64,000 nucleotides of DNA from Pseudomonadota bacterium (GTDB taxonomy: Bacteria; Pseudomonadota; Alphaproteobacteria; Rhizobiales; Devosiaceae), in contig JAEWBN010000022.1 of the NCBI GenBank assembly GCA_023391095.1, positions 62,001 to 126,000 on the forward strand, given 5' to 3'. Below are positions 16,251 through 23,907 of this stretch, one piece after another. The translations under genes and the position numbers were made by a program. Positions within the stretch are counted from its first letter, which is position 1. Each line of letters opens with the position of its first letter. The notes below the pieces were generated by a model. The model was given only the letters and a program-made list of their open reading frames with translations, ran no database searches and was not told the DNA's origin.

Positions 16251-16862
16251 CTAGCGTCGGATCAGCCGGGCGGGCGTACCGACGTAGACGCCCGGCTCCA
16301 GCAGGTCCCGGGTGACGGTCGCCCCTGCCCCAACCGTCACCCCATCGGTGATGCGGATGCCGTCGATCACGGTCGCCCCGGCACCGATGAAAACCTCGCT
16401 TCCGAGCTTGCAGCGGCCCGCCACCGTGGCGTTGACGGCGACATGGGAGAAGTCGCCGATCCCGCTCTCGTGGTCGAGCACGGCCCCGGAGTTGATGATC
16501 ACACCCCGTCCGATCTGCGCCAGCGGGCCGACATGGGCCTGATGTCCAATGAATACGGCGTCGGACAGGATAGCCCCTCGCCCGATAGAGGCGGTCGGGG
16601 CGACGAGCGCCAGCTGATGAGATGGGAGGCTGGCGAAGAGTTCGCGCCGCCGTCTGTTGTCTCCGGCCGCCGGGAAACTGCTCCAGCCAGGCTCCGGATC
16701 CGCAGGCAATTCCGCCTGCACCGCAAAGCCCGCGAAGTTCTCCCCCGGCCGGGCCGCGGGATCGACAAAGACGAGGGCCGGCACACCTGCTGCCAGCGCG
16801 ACGTCCCCCACGCTACGGGCATGGCCGCCAAACCCAAAGATATAAAGTCCAGGAACGGTCAA
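16251..16862 (-). CDS. NeuD/PglD-type sugar O/N-acyltransferase, possible PerB
   Basis: A 203-aa left-handed beta-helix acyltransferase. Residues 1-90 form a Rossmann-like sugar-binding domain (LYIFGFGGHARSVGDVA), followed by hexapeptide repeats (VGPLAQIGRGVIINSGAVLD, then GSEVFIGAGATVIDG) and the catalytic His in LDHESGIGDFSHVA. Relatives include PglD and GDP-perosamine N-acetyltransferase PerB. With gmd and per in the same operon, N-acylation of GDP-perosamine is the best guess. The start is a TTG whose TTGA overlaps the stop of a decayed glycosyltransferase gene, so it was translationally coupled to that lost gene, which may lower its expression now. Confidence 0.8.
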   Translation of the reverse strand: MTVPGLYIFGFGGHARSVGDVALAAGVPALVFVDPAARPGENFAGFAVQAELPADPEPGWSSFPAAGDNRRRRELFASLPSHQLALVAPTASIGRGAILSDAVFIGHQAHVGPLAQIGRGVIINSGAVLDHESGIGDFSHVAVNATVAGRCKLGSEVFIGAGATVIDGIRITDGVTVGAGATVTRDLLEPGVYVGTPARLIRR

Positions 16863-17169
16863 GTGTCGGCAGCTCCAACCTTCCGAATCAACTCAAGGTA
16901 TTCGTCAGCGGCCATATTCCAAGTGCGAGCGGAAAGCTCCCTAGACAGAGGTGCCTGCATCGCAAGAATTACCCCCTTGTTGCCAAATCATTTCTGTGTA
17001 ATGTATCAACATCGTCCTGAGCAAAAGTTATTCTTTCAGGCATCTCCCTTGTCGGCAACAATTTCTTGGACAACGAGTACCCAATTCCCAGTTCGAGCGA
17101 TTATGCCAACTCGAACCGCCGCAAGGTGGTGTCATTTAGCTGCCACAGAACTCGCAAAGGCTTTTCCAT
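16859..17169 (-). pseudogene. Decayed glycosyltransferase with intact operon junctions
   Basis: The ATG at 17169 overlaps the stop of the wzt gene and the TGA at 16859-16861 overlaps the TTG of neuD, so both coupling junctions survive. Between them the frame reads PLRVLWQLNDTTLRRFELA, meets a TAA, continues with LGIGYSLSKKLLPTREMPER, then needs a frame change near 16,980 to read GVILAMQAPLSRELSARTWN and ADEYLELIRKV, which resembles a glycosyltransferase C-terminus. The first part resembles the N-terminus of the large glycosyltransferase at 23908. About 100 codons remain, so most of the gene has been deleted internally. Confidence 0.7.
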
Positions 17170-17921
17170 CAGTTCAGCCGGTTGATGGTCTTGTACTCCG
17201 AAACGGCCTCTTGTGCGGGACCATCGAATACGAGAGTACCGTGGTGTAGCACGACGGCACGAGTGCAAAGCGCGGTCAGCGATTGGAAGTCGTGCGTGGC
17301 GAGTACGAGAATGTTCGCCTGCTCAATAAGCTTCCCTATTCGAACCTTGGCCTTGGCCATGAAGTTCGCATCGCCCGCTCCAATGACCTCGTCTATGAGC
17401 ATGATGTCCCCGCCGATGGCCGTGGAGATGGCAAAGGCCAGACGCACCTGCATGCCGGCTGAATAAGTCTTGATGGGATAGTCGATGAATTCGCCTATAT
17501 CAGCAAATTCCACGATCTCCTGCTCCAATGCGCGCATCGCGCCTGGCGACATGCCGAGAAGCAATCCTCGGTAAAGGATGTTCTCACGCCCCGTGGCGTC
17601 CGGCTCAAATCCGAGGCTCAGGTCGAACAAGGAACGGATCTTGCCCTCGACCTTGCGCACGCCCGACGAGATCGGATAAAGCCCGGCTAGCATCTTCAGG
17701 AAAGTACTCTTCCCGGCCCCATTGTGCCCGAGCAACCCGACGCGCTCGCCGGCCGTGATCTTCAGTGTAACGTCCTTGAGCGCGTGTATATCCACGAGAA
17801 GCCGGTTGGCCGGAGGCGCGAAGGGCCGCCAGTTTGCCAGCATGTTCTTTAGAGATCTCTCCCTGAAGGCCACGGACGCGTAGTGAAGATTGACTTTTTC
17901 GAGTTCGATTCCGCAGGTCAT
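17169..17921 (-). CDS. wzt: Polysaccharide ABC exporter ATPase (Wzt/KpsT type)
   Basis: A 250-aa ATPase subunit that powers export of a finished lipid-linked polysaccharide across the inner membrane. Walker A is GLLGHNGAGKSTFLKMLAG, the Q-loop region is followed by a signature reading TYSAGMQVRLAFA, and Walker B is GDIMLIDEVIGAGD, all typical of Wzt/KpsT. It lacks the extra C-terminal carbohydrate-binding domain of long Wzt proteins. I place the start at the ATG 17921, overlapping the permease stop by 4 bp; the frame upstream of it is inside the permease gene. Confidence 0.9.
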   Translation of the reverse strand: MTCGIELEKVNLHYASVAFRERSLKNMLANWRPFAPPANRLLVDIHALKDVTLKITAGERVGLLGHNGAGKSTFLKMLAGLYPISSGVRKVEGKIRSLFDLSLGFEPDATGRENILYRGLLLGMSPGAMRALEQEIVEFADIGEFIDYPIKTYSAGMQVRLAFAISTAIGGDIMLIDEVIGAGDANFMAKAKVRIGKLIEQANILVLATHDFQSLTALCTRAVVLHHGTLVFDGPAQEAVSEYKTINRLN

Positions 17922-18703
17922 AGATAGTAGATTACCTTCTTTTCCGAGCGGCGTCCGATCAATATTGCAATAATACAGAGCATAAACGCAGTGCCGATTG
18001 CATAGGCATAGTTCGTCAGGGTCGGCCATTCGCCTCTCAACAGGGGCGCCCGAATGATCTGCAGAACGTGATAGATCGGATTAAAGTCCAGAAGTACATG
18101 GAGGTCACCGCGGCGGAATGTGGATTCTTCGAAGTAAATCGGAGACACGAACCACATAGCCTGCAGGACGAGTCCCAAGGCGTGGGGCAAGTCGCGGAAG
18201 CGGGTAGCGATATAGGCCATGATCGTCGCCCACGGCCAGGTAATCAGCCCCAGAATGGGCACAACGGTTAGCGCAGCGAGCCATGTGAACCCGAAGTTCT
18301 GCGGCATGACGATGAGAACCCAGCATACGAGACTGGTAGATGCCATGGCCAGCACTGCGAGTCCCGAGATCACTGTGCGGAGCGTATAAATGGCGAGTGG
18401 GTGACCGACCTGTTTTATGTAGGCGTCAGCCTGCACAAAGGCCATGGAGCCGCCAACAATCGTGCTGACGACGAATTCCCAAACGATCATTCCGGACAGG
18501 ATATAGGGCGCATATAGCGTGATGTCCGTGCTGAAGATGCGGCTGAAGACGACAGCAAGCAGCAAAGTGAGTCCAAGCGGCTGGAGAATTGACCAGAAGA
18601 CGCCAAAGAAGGAACGGCGCCACCGGGCGCGAAGGTCCGACATGGCGAGATGCCACCAGAAGTGGCGTGCGGCCCAAATTTCAGAAAAGTACTTGACCAT
18701 CAT
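17918..18703 (-). CDS. wzm: Polysaccharide ABC exporter permease (Wzm/KpsM type)
   Basis: A 261-aa ABC-2 type permease with six membrane segments (for example LTLLLAVVFSRIF, IVWEFVVSTIV and GTAFMLCIIAILIG). The N-terminal amphipathic stretch DLRARWRRSFFGVFWSIL is characteristic of Wzm/TagG proteins. It partners the ATPase encoded next, with a 4-bp overlap. Such a pair means the polysaccharide is polymerised in the cytoplasm and exported whole, as for Brucella and Caulobacter O-antigens. Confidence 0.9.
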   Translation of the reverse strand: MMVKYFSEIWAARHFWWHLAMSDLRARWRRSFFGVFWSILQPLGLTLLLAVVFSRIFSTDITLYAPYILSGMIVWEFVVSTIVGGSMAFVQADAYIKQVGHPLAIYTLRTVISGLAVLAMASTSLVCWVLIVMPQNFGFTWLAALTVVPILGLITWPWATIMAYIATRFRDLPHALGLVLQAMWFVSPIYFEESTFRRGDLHVLLDFNPIYHVLQIIRAPLLRGEWPTLTNYAYAIGTAFMLCIIAILIGRRSEKKVIYYL

Positions 18704-18983
18704 ACCTCGGCGGGGCGCACGCTGGCGTCTGTCCGGCGCAGCCCTGCATGCCTGTCGGCGGCGCCGGCAGGCAGGGCTGTCTGGAAGACGGTACGGCCCT
18801 CGGATTCATTAGCGATCTGGTTTGCGTCCATCGATACGGTGAGGCGCCCCCGCGGGCCCCATCCGAGCCCGGCTTCCAGGTGATGCCACAATATTCCGGT
18901 TCGGCCGCATGGAGGACGGTTACCGCCTGCGTTTCCACATCCAGATGCAACAGGTGCTGTGTTGTCGAGACAAGGACGCGCAT
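18704..18983 (-). pseudogene. Fragment of an unidentified operon gene
   Basis: The ATG at 18983 lies two bases beyond the stop of per, so it looks like a coupled operon member. It reads MRVLVSTTQHLLHLDVETQA, then PEYCGITW, the kind of opening strand seen in beta-propeller proteins, and then loses sense. The sequence continues in another frame (RLTVSMDANQIANESEGRTV) before ending near the permease gene. A frameshift near 18,855 and a 3' truncation explain this. I do not recognise the full family. Confidence 0.5.
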
Positions 18984-18985
18984 GC

Positions 18986-20074
18986 CTATTTTAAGAAGCT
19001 GATGATGCTGTTGCAGATGTGGTCGATCTGCTCGTTGCTCAGCGTGGGGAAGCTCGGCAGGTTTATCCCGCGGCGGCTGATGCCCTCTCCGACCGGCAGG
19101 ACGACATCGGCGGCGCAGTGCGGCATCAGGTGACACTGCGGGAAGAACGGGCGCGTGTCGACGCCTGCGGCATTGAGATGCGCCCGCAGCCCCTCCCGGT
19201 CCTCGGCGCGATCGAGGATGATCGAGCACATCCAGTAGGAGTGGCTGACATTGCCGATGGCATCATGGGTGCGCAACGGCAGACCGGTCAGCTTCTCACG
19301 GTACTTTTGCGCCAGCCGGGCCTTTGCGGCCAGCAGTTCTTCGGCCCGTTCGATCTGCGCCAATCCGATCGCGGCCTGGATGTTGGTCATCCGATAGTTG
19401 TAGGCGAGACTGTCATGCCAGTACTCGCGCGTCGGAGACACCCCCTGGCTCTTGAGGTGTCGGCAACGGGCGACAACTTCAGGGCTCCGCGCCAGCACCA
19501 TGCCACCTTCGCCGGTGGTGATCGTCTTGTTGCCGAAAAAGCTGAACGTGGCCGCGTCGCCGAACGTGCCTACATGCTGGCCCTGCCAGTAGGTGCCGAA
19601 CGCCTCAGCGCAGTCCTCGACCAGGAGCAGGTTGTGAGTGCGGCAGATGTCCAACAGTGCGCCCATGTCGCATGGATGGCCATAGAGGTGCACGGCCATG
19701 ACCGCTCGGGTGCGCGGCGTAATCGCGCGCCGAACGCTCTCGGGATCAATCTGCAGGGTGGACTCCAGGGAGTCGACGTAAACCGGTGTCGCGCCAGCTT
19801 GCAGGATCGTGTTCACCGAGGCCACATAGGTGAAGCTCGGCACGATCACCTCGTCCCCCGGCCCGATGCCCAGAGCGACCAGCGCGAGATGGATCGCAAC
19901 GGTACCGTTGGCCACCGTGACGGCGTCACCCGCACCGGTGTACGCGGCGAAAGCCTCCTCGAACCGTCCGATGAAAGCACCTCGCGACGAAATCCACCCT
20001 GTCTCCAGGCATTCATTGACATACGCCGAGACATTTCCGCCAAGGGACGGCTCGTAGACCGGGATGCGCTCCAT
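18986..20074 (-). CDS. per: GDP-perosamine synthase-like aminotransferase (DegT/DnrJ/EryC1)
   Basis: A 362-aa PLP-dependent sugar aminotransferase. The Schiff-base Lys lies in TFSFFGNKTITTGEGG, and DEVIVPSFTYVASVNTI and VEDCAEAFGT complete the cofactor site. With gmd directly upstream, it should convert GDP-4-keto-6-deoxymannose to GDP-perosamine with glutamate as amino donor. The start is the ATG at 20074 with AAGGAA seven bases ahead, inside the end of gmd, and followed by the usual RIPVYEPSLGGNV opening. Per enzymes are about 365 aa, matching this length. Confidence 0.88.
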   Translation of the reverse strand: MERIPVYEPSLGGNVSAYVNECLETGWISSRGAFIGRFEEAFAAYTGAGDAVTVANGTVAIHLALVALGIGPGDEVIVPSFTYVASVNTILQAGATPVYVDSLESTLQIDPESVRRAITPRTRAVMAVHLYGHPCDMGALLDICRTHNLLLVEDCAEAFGTYWQGQHVGTFGDAATFSFFGNKTITTGEGGMVLARSPEVVARCRHLKSQGVSPTREYWHDSLAYNYRMTNIQAAIGLAQIERAEELLAAKARLAQKYREKLTGLPLRTHDAIGNVSHSYWMCSIILDRAEDREGLRAHLNAAGVDTRPFFPQCHLMPHCAADVVLPVGEGISRRGINLPSFPTLSNEQIDHICNSIISFLK

Positions 20075-20078
20075 TCGC

Positions 20079-21182
20079 TTATTCCTTGCCCGGGAACCGC
20101 GGGTAGCCATTGCTCACAAGCAGCGCGTCGCGTTGAGCCTCCTTGAGGTCTTCCACGGCCATTTCGCGAACAAGCTCGCGGAAGGAGGTAGAGGGAGACC
20201 AGCCGAGCTTGGCCTTGGCCTTGCTGGCATCGCCGAGTAGCGACTCCACTTCTGCCGGACGGAAATAACGGGGGTCCACTTCGACGATGCACGCACCGGA
20301 GGCAGCGTCATACCCCTTCTCGTCCACGCCGGAACCTTCCCAGCGCACGTCGATCCCCATCTCTTTGGCTGCCAGGGTGACGAATTCGCGGACGGAATGC
20401 TGAACCCCGGTGGCGATGACGAAATCCTCAGGAGTCTCCTGCTGAAGCATCAGCCACTGCATCAGGACGTAGTCGCGAGCGTGGCCCCAGTCGCGTAGCG
20501 AATCCATGTTGCCGAGATACAGCCGATCCTGCATGCCGAGCTTGATACGGGCCAGGGCGCGCGTGATCTTGCGGGTGACGAAGGTTTCACCCCGGATCGG
20601 CGACTCGTGGTTGAAGAGGATGCCATTGCACGCATAAATGCCGTAGGCTTCCCGGTAGTTCACCGTGATCCAATAGGCATAGAGCTTCGCAACGCCATAA
20701 GGCGAGCGCGGGTAAAATGGCGTGGTTTCCTTCTGCGGCGTCTCCTGAACGAGGCCGTAGAGCTCGGAAGTAGATGCCTGATAGAAGCGCGTCTTCTTCT
20801 GCAGTCCCAGAATTCGGATGGCTTCCAGGATGCGCAGGGCACCGAGCGCATCCGAGTTGGCCGTATATTCAGGTTCTTCGAACGACACCGCAACGTGGCT
20901 CTGGGCGGCCAGATTGTAGATTTCGTCCGGCTGGACCTGCTGGATGATCCGCGTGAGGCTCGACGAGTCGGTCAGATCGCCGTGGTGGAGCGTCAGGTCG
21001 ACCCCCCGGTCATGCAGATCATGATAAAGATGATCGATGCGGCTCGTGTTGAAGAGAGAGGTCCGCCGCTTGATGCCGTGAACCGCGTAGCCCTTTTCCA
21101 GAAGTAGCTCCGCGAGGTACGCCCCGTCTTGGCCGGTGATACCGGTTATCAACGCAACCTTTTTGGTCAAGGGAAGCTCCAT
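20079..21182 (-). CDS. gmd: GDP-mannose 4,6-dehydratase
   Basis: A 367-aa extended short-chain dehydrogenase. The NAD(P)-binding GITGQDGAYLAELLLEKGY, the catalytic Thr/Ser-Glu region QASTSELYGLVQE and YxxxK in YGVAKLYAYW are all present, as are NHESPIRGETFVTRKI and DYVLMQWLMLQQ, hallmarks of Gmd. It makes GDP-4-keto-6-deoxymannose for Per. It is the first gene of the minus-strand operon that runs to manC, with only about 170 bp of non-repeat DNA upstream before the insertion sequences begin. Confidence 0.95.
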   Translation of the reverse strand: MELPLTKKVALITGITGQDGAYLAELLLEKGYAVHGIKRRTSLFNTSRIDHLYHDLHDRGVDLTLHHGDLTDSSSLTRIIQQVQPDEIYNLAAQSHVAVSFEEPEYTANSDALGALRILEAIRILGLQKKTRFYQASTSELYGLVQETPQKETTPFYPRSPYGVAKLYAYWITVNYREAYGIYACNGILFNHESPIRGETFVTRKITRALARIKLGMQDRLYLGNMDSLRDWGHARDYVLMQWLMLQQETPEDFVIATGVQHSVREFVTLAAKEMGIDVRWEGSGVDEKGYDAASGACIVEVDPRYFRPAEVESLLGDASKAKAKLGWSPSTSFRELVREMAVEDLKEAQRDALLVSNGYPRFPGKE

Positions 21183-21368
21183 GGGCTACAGGGTAGGATG
21201 GGGAAACTGCCGATCCAGACGGATGTGCTGGCCGCCTAATACAAAAGCTTGGGCTGCCTGCCTAGCCCTTAAACGTGGCAGTCGAGCATGATAGCAGCCG
21301 TAGGTGACGTTGCCCCCTGCACTAATCCGGTTTGAAGTAGGCTCTGGCCAATGTTGAGCTGCTCCCCG

Positions 21369-21446
21369 AGTTTGGACCACCCGGCTGGGGTTTTCCGGGG
21401 GTGATGACGCGCCCCCCGATCTTGGACCACCCGGCTGGGGATTTTC
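21369..21446. repeat. Tandem direct repeat near IS3 left end
   Basis: Two copies of TTGGACCACCCGGCTGGGG lie exactly 50 bp apart (21372 and 21422), each followed by a TTTTCC. They sit between the terminal repeat and orfB of the IS3-family element. They could be transposase sub-terminal binding sites or a duplicated IS end. Confidence 0.6.
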
Positions 21447-21459
21447 CAGGCGTTGATGC

Positions 21460-22332
21460 TCAGGGGTGGCCGTGTGGCCCCGGAGCGTTCAGCAGCGATA
21501 TCGGGGGTTTGTTCCCGATGGCGCTGTGTGGACGGACCTCGTTGTAGTCCCTGCGCCATTCCTCCATCTTCGCCCTGGCGTCGTCAAGGCTGAGGAACCA
21601 GTGGGCGTTCAGGCACTCGGCCCGGAACTTGCCGTTGAAGGACTCGATGAAGGCATTGTCCGTGGGCTTTCCCGGTCGACTGAAGTCGAGAACGACACCC
21701 TTCTGGTAAGCCCATAGGTCGAGGTCGCGCGAGATGAACTCGGAGCCTTGATCGACACGGATCGATTGGGGATAGCCAACCTGGCGACAGACCCTTTCCA
21801 GCATCAGAACCACGTCCTCCCCACGGTAGCTGAACCGAGGATCAACCGCGGGTGAGAACCGCGAGAAGGTGTCCACGATCGTCAGGATGCGCAGCTTCCG
21901 CCCCGTCGCCAACTGGTCGTGCACGAAGTCCATGGCCCAGACCTGATTGGTCATCGTCGCCGTTGTCCGATCGTCGCGGAGTTTCGCCTTGACCCGGCGC
22001 TTGGACACCTTGTTCCGCAGCTGCAGGCCCATCTCCTTGTACAGGCGATAGATTCTCTTGGGGTTCACCTCCCAGCCCTCCCGTCGCAGCAGCACATGCA
22101 CCCGCCGATAGCCGTAGCGGACGCGGGTCTCGCAGATCTGCTTGATACGAAGCTTCAGGTCGGCCTGCTCGCCGCGCTTGGTCTTGTAGTGGTAAAGCGA
22201 CCTGTCGACCCGCAGCGCGTCGCACGCCTTGCGGATCGAGACATTCCAGGCCTGCTGCACCTCATCGACAAGGGACCACTTGCGCGCAGGCCTCAGAGCT
22301 AATGGGATGACCTGCCCCGCCCTCCGCGACAT
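21460..22332 (-). CDS. IS3-family transposase OrfB
   Basis: A 290-aa DDE integrase-type transposase subunit. The HTH_21 region (RYGYRRVHVLLRREGWEVN) leads into the rve core with AMDFVHDQL, VDQGSEFISRDL and FIESFNGKFRAECLN, giving Asp, Asp and Glu. The C-terminus YNEVRPHSAIGNKPP is canonical. The first ~10 residues are probably not native: they are encoded by the neighbouring IS110 end, and orfA is missing except for a fragment at 23668-23731. It may therefore not be expressed as the normal OrfAB fusion. Confidence 0.85.
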   Translation of the reverse strand: MSRRAGQVIPLALRPARKWSLVDEVQQAWNVSIRKACDALRVDRSLYHYKTKRGEQADLKLRIKQICETRVRYGYRRVHVLLRREGWEVNPKRIYRLYKEMGLQLRNKVSKRRVKAKLRDDRTTATMTNQVWAMDFVHDQLATGRKLRILTIVDTFSRFSPAVDPRFSYRGEDVVLMLERVCRQVGYPQSIRVDQGSEFISRDLDLWAYQKGVVLDFSRPGKPTDNAFIESFNGKFRAECLNAHWFLSLDDARAKMEEWRRDYNEVRPHSAIGNKPPISLLNAPGPHGHP

Positions 22333-22361
22333 TGTTGTCGTTCGACCAAAAGGAGGAAGAA

Positions 22362-23168
22362 ATGATCAGGAATGCACCCAAGCCAGCTGCTGTTTTCGGC
22401 GTAGATCTGGGTAAGAACCTTTTCCATGTTGTCGGGCTCGACGAGCGAGGCGGCGTGGTCCAGCGCGCCAAGTTCCGGCGAGACACGGTGCTGGCCTTCT
22501 TTCAGCGTGCAGCCCCAACTCTGGTGGGGATGGAGGCATGTCCCGGGTCGCAATGGCTCGCTCGTAAATTGCAGGCATTCGGGCACCAGGTGCGGATCGT
22601 GCCGGCTCAGTTCGTGAAGCCATTCGTGAAATCCCAGAAGAACGACACGATAGATGCCGAGGCGATTGCGGAAGCCGTCACGCGACCGACCATGCGTTTT
22701 GCGCAGGTACGAACGGTCGAGCAGATCGACATTCAGGCCCTACATCGGATGCGCGACCAGTTGGTCGCAAGCCGAACTCGACTGATCAATCAGGCCAGAG
22801 CGTTCTGCCTCGAGTACGGGGTCGCCATGCGGCAAGGCGTGGGAGTGTTCAGGGTCGATCTGCCGCGGGCTCTTGCCGATGATAACAACGATCTCACACC
22901 AATGATGCGGCAGATGCTGACCGAGATTTTAGAAGACATCGCCCATGTCGATCGACGCATCGTGTCGGTGACCCGACAGATCGAAGCGCTCGCGGATCGG
23001 GAGGACAGGGCGAGGCGGCTCATGACCATTCCGGGTATTGGGCCACTGGCAGCTACAGCCTTGCTGGCAGCTGTCGGGGATGGTCGCCAGTTCCGACGCG
23101 CTCGAGAGCTCGCTGCGTGGCTAGGATTAACGCCACGAGAATACTCAACAGGCGGCAAAACGACCTGG
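22362..23168 (+). pseudogene. IS110-family transposase, 3'-truncated
   Basis: About 269 residues of an IS110 transposase remain. The N-terminal DEDD (RuvC-like) domain starts VFGVDLGKNLFHVVGLDE and contains KNDTIDAEAIAEA; the C-terminal Tnp_20 domain is recognisable in LMTIPGIGPLAATALLAAVG and AWLGLTPREYSTGGK, where it stops. Beyond about 23168 the DNA encodes an IS3-type fragment instead. The ATG at 22362 has AGGAGG close upstream. Lacking its C-terminal serine region it should be inactive. Confidence 0.85.
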
Positions 23169-23628
23169 GTTCGCCTTCGTGATCGACGTCTACGCTCGCT
23201 ATATCGTGGGCTGGCGGGTCAGTCGCACCGCCCATGCCAGCTTCGTACTTGACGCCCTCGAGCAGGCCATCCACGACCGCCGCCCCGTCCATCGCGGCGG
23301 TCTGGTTCATCATTCCGATCGCGGGTCGCAATACGTCAGCATTCGCTATACCGAGCGCCTCGCCGAGGCCGGGATCGAACCGTCAGTGGGCAGCGTCGGG
23401 GACAGCTACGACAATGCCTTAGCCGAGAGCATCAACGCTCTCTACAAGGCCGAGGTGATCCACCGGCGCGGGCCTTGGCGAAACATCGAGGCCGTCGAGT
23501 TCGCCACCCTCGAATGGGTCGACTGGTTCAATCACCGGCGCCTCCTCGAGCCCATCGGCAACATCCCGCCAGCGGAAGCCGAGGCTAGCTTCTACGCGGC
23601 ACTGGAACAACCGGCCATGGCCGCATAA
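23169..23628 (+). pseudogene. IS3-family OrfB C-terminal fragment (second element)
   Basis: The last ~150 residues of a different IS3-type integrase domain, beginning FAFVIDVYARYIVGWRVS and including HHSDRGSQYVSIRYTERL, SYDNALAESINALYKAEVI and the final WFNHRRLLEPIGNIPP. The 5' half has been lost at the IS110 junction near 23168. Its right terminal repeat (complement TGAACCGCGCCGGGAATTCC) ends at 23667, directly against the orfA remnant of the older IS3 element. Confidence 0.85.
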
Positions 23629-23667
23629 CTTAAACCAAACAGCCTCCGGAATTCCCGGCGCGGTTCA

Positions 23668-23731
23668 GACCGTCCTCAGCCTGCTTCAGCACAAAGGCAA
23701 TCTGCGCCTCGGTGAACTTGGACTTCTTCAT
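23668..23731 (-). pseudogene. IS3-family OrfA remnant
   Basis: Twenty-one codons reading MKKSKFTEAQIAFVLKQAED plus Gly, the well-known start of IS3-family OrfA. It is cut at 23667 by the end of another IS3-type element. It belongs with the minus-strand orfB at 21460-22332, from which it is now separated by about 1.3 kb. Confidence 0.8.
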
Positions 23732-23907
23732 CGAAGTCTCCATCTCCCGGCCACGGGATCATAAATGGAAAATTCCAGTTCAGAATCGTCCGAAAATGCG
23801 GGAAGCAGGTCAAACTCGTTCACCGTGGATACCCTCGATCCTATGGACAGGCGGCAGTGGCTTAGCTACTGACTTGGCCGCCTCACGATTACCCCAGGGA
23901 GCCGCTG

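Larger units (their letters stand above)
21355..23812 (-). mobile_element. IS3-family element, interrupted by other insertion sequences
   Basis: Imperfect terminal inverted repeats are visible: a left end starting TTGAGCTGCTCCCCGAG at 21354/21355 and a right end whose complement starts TTTGACCTGCTTCCCG at about 23812. Inside, in minus orientation, are orfA's first 21 codons (23668-23731) and orfB (21460-22332). Between them sit a truncated IS110 gene and a fragment of a second IS3-type element. I see no target-site duplication, so flanks have probably been rearranged. The order of events (second IS3 into orfA, then IS110 with deletion) is inferred. Confidence 0.65.
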
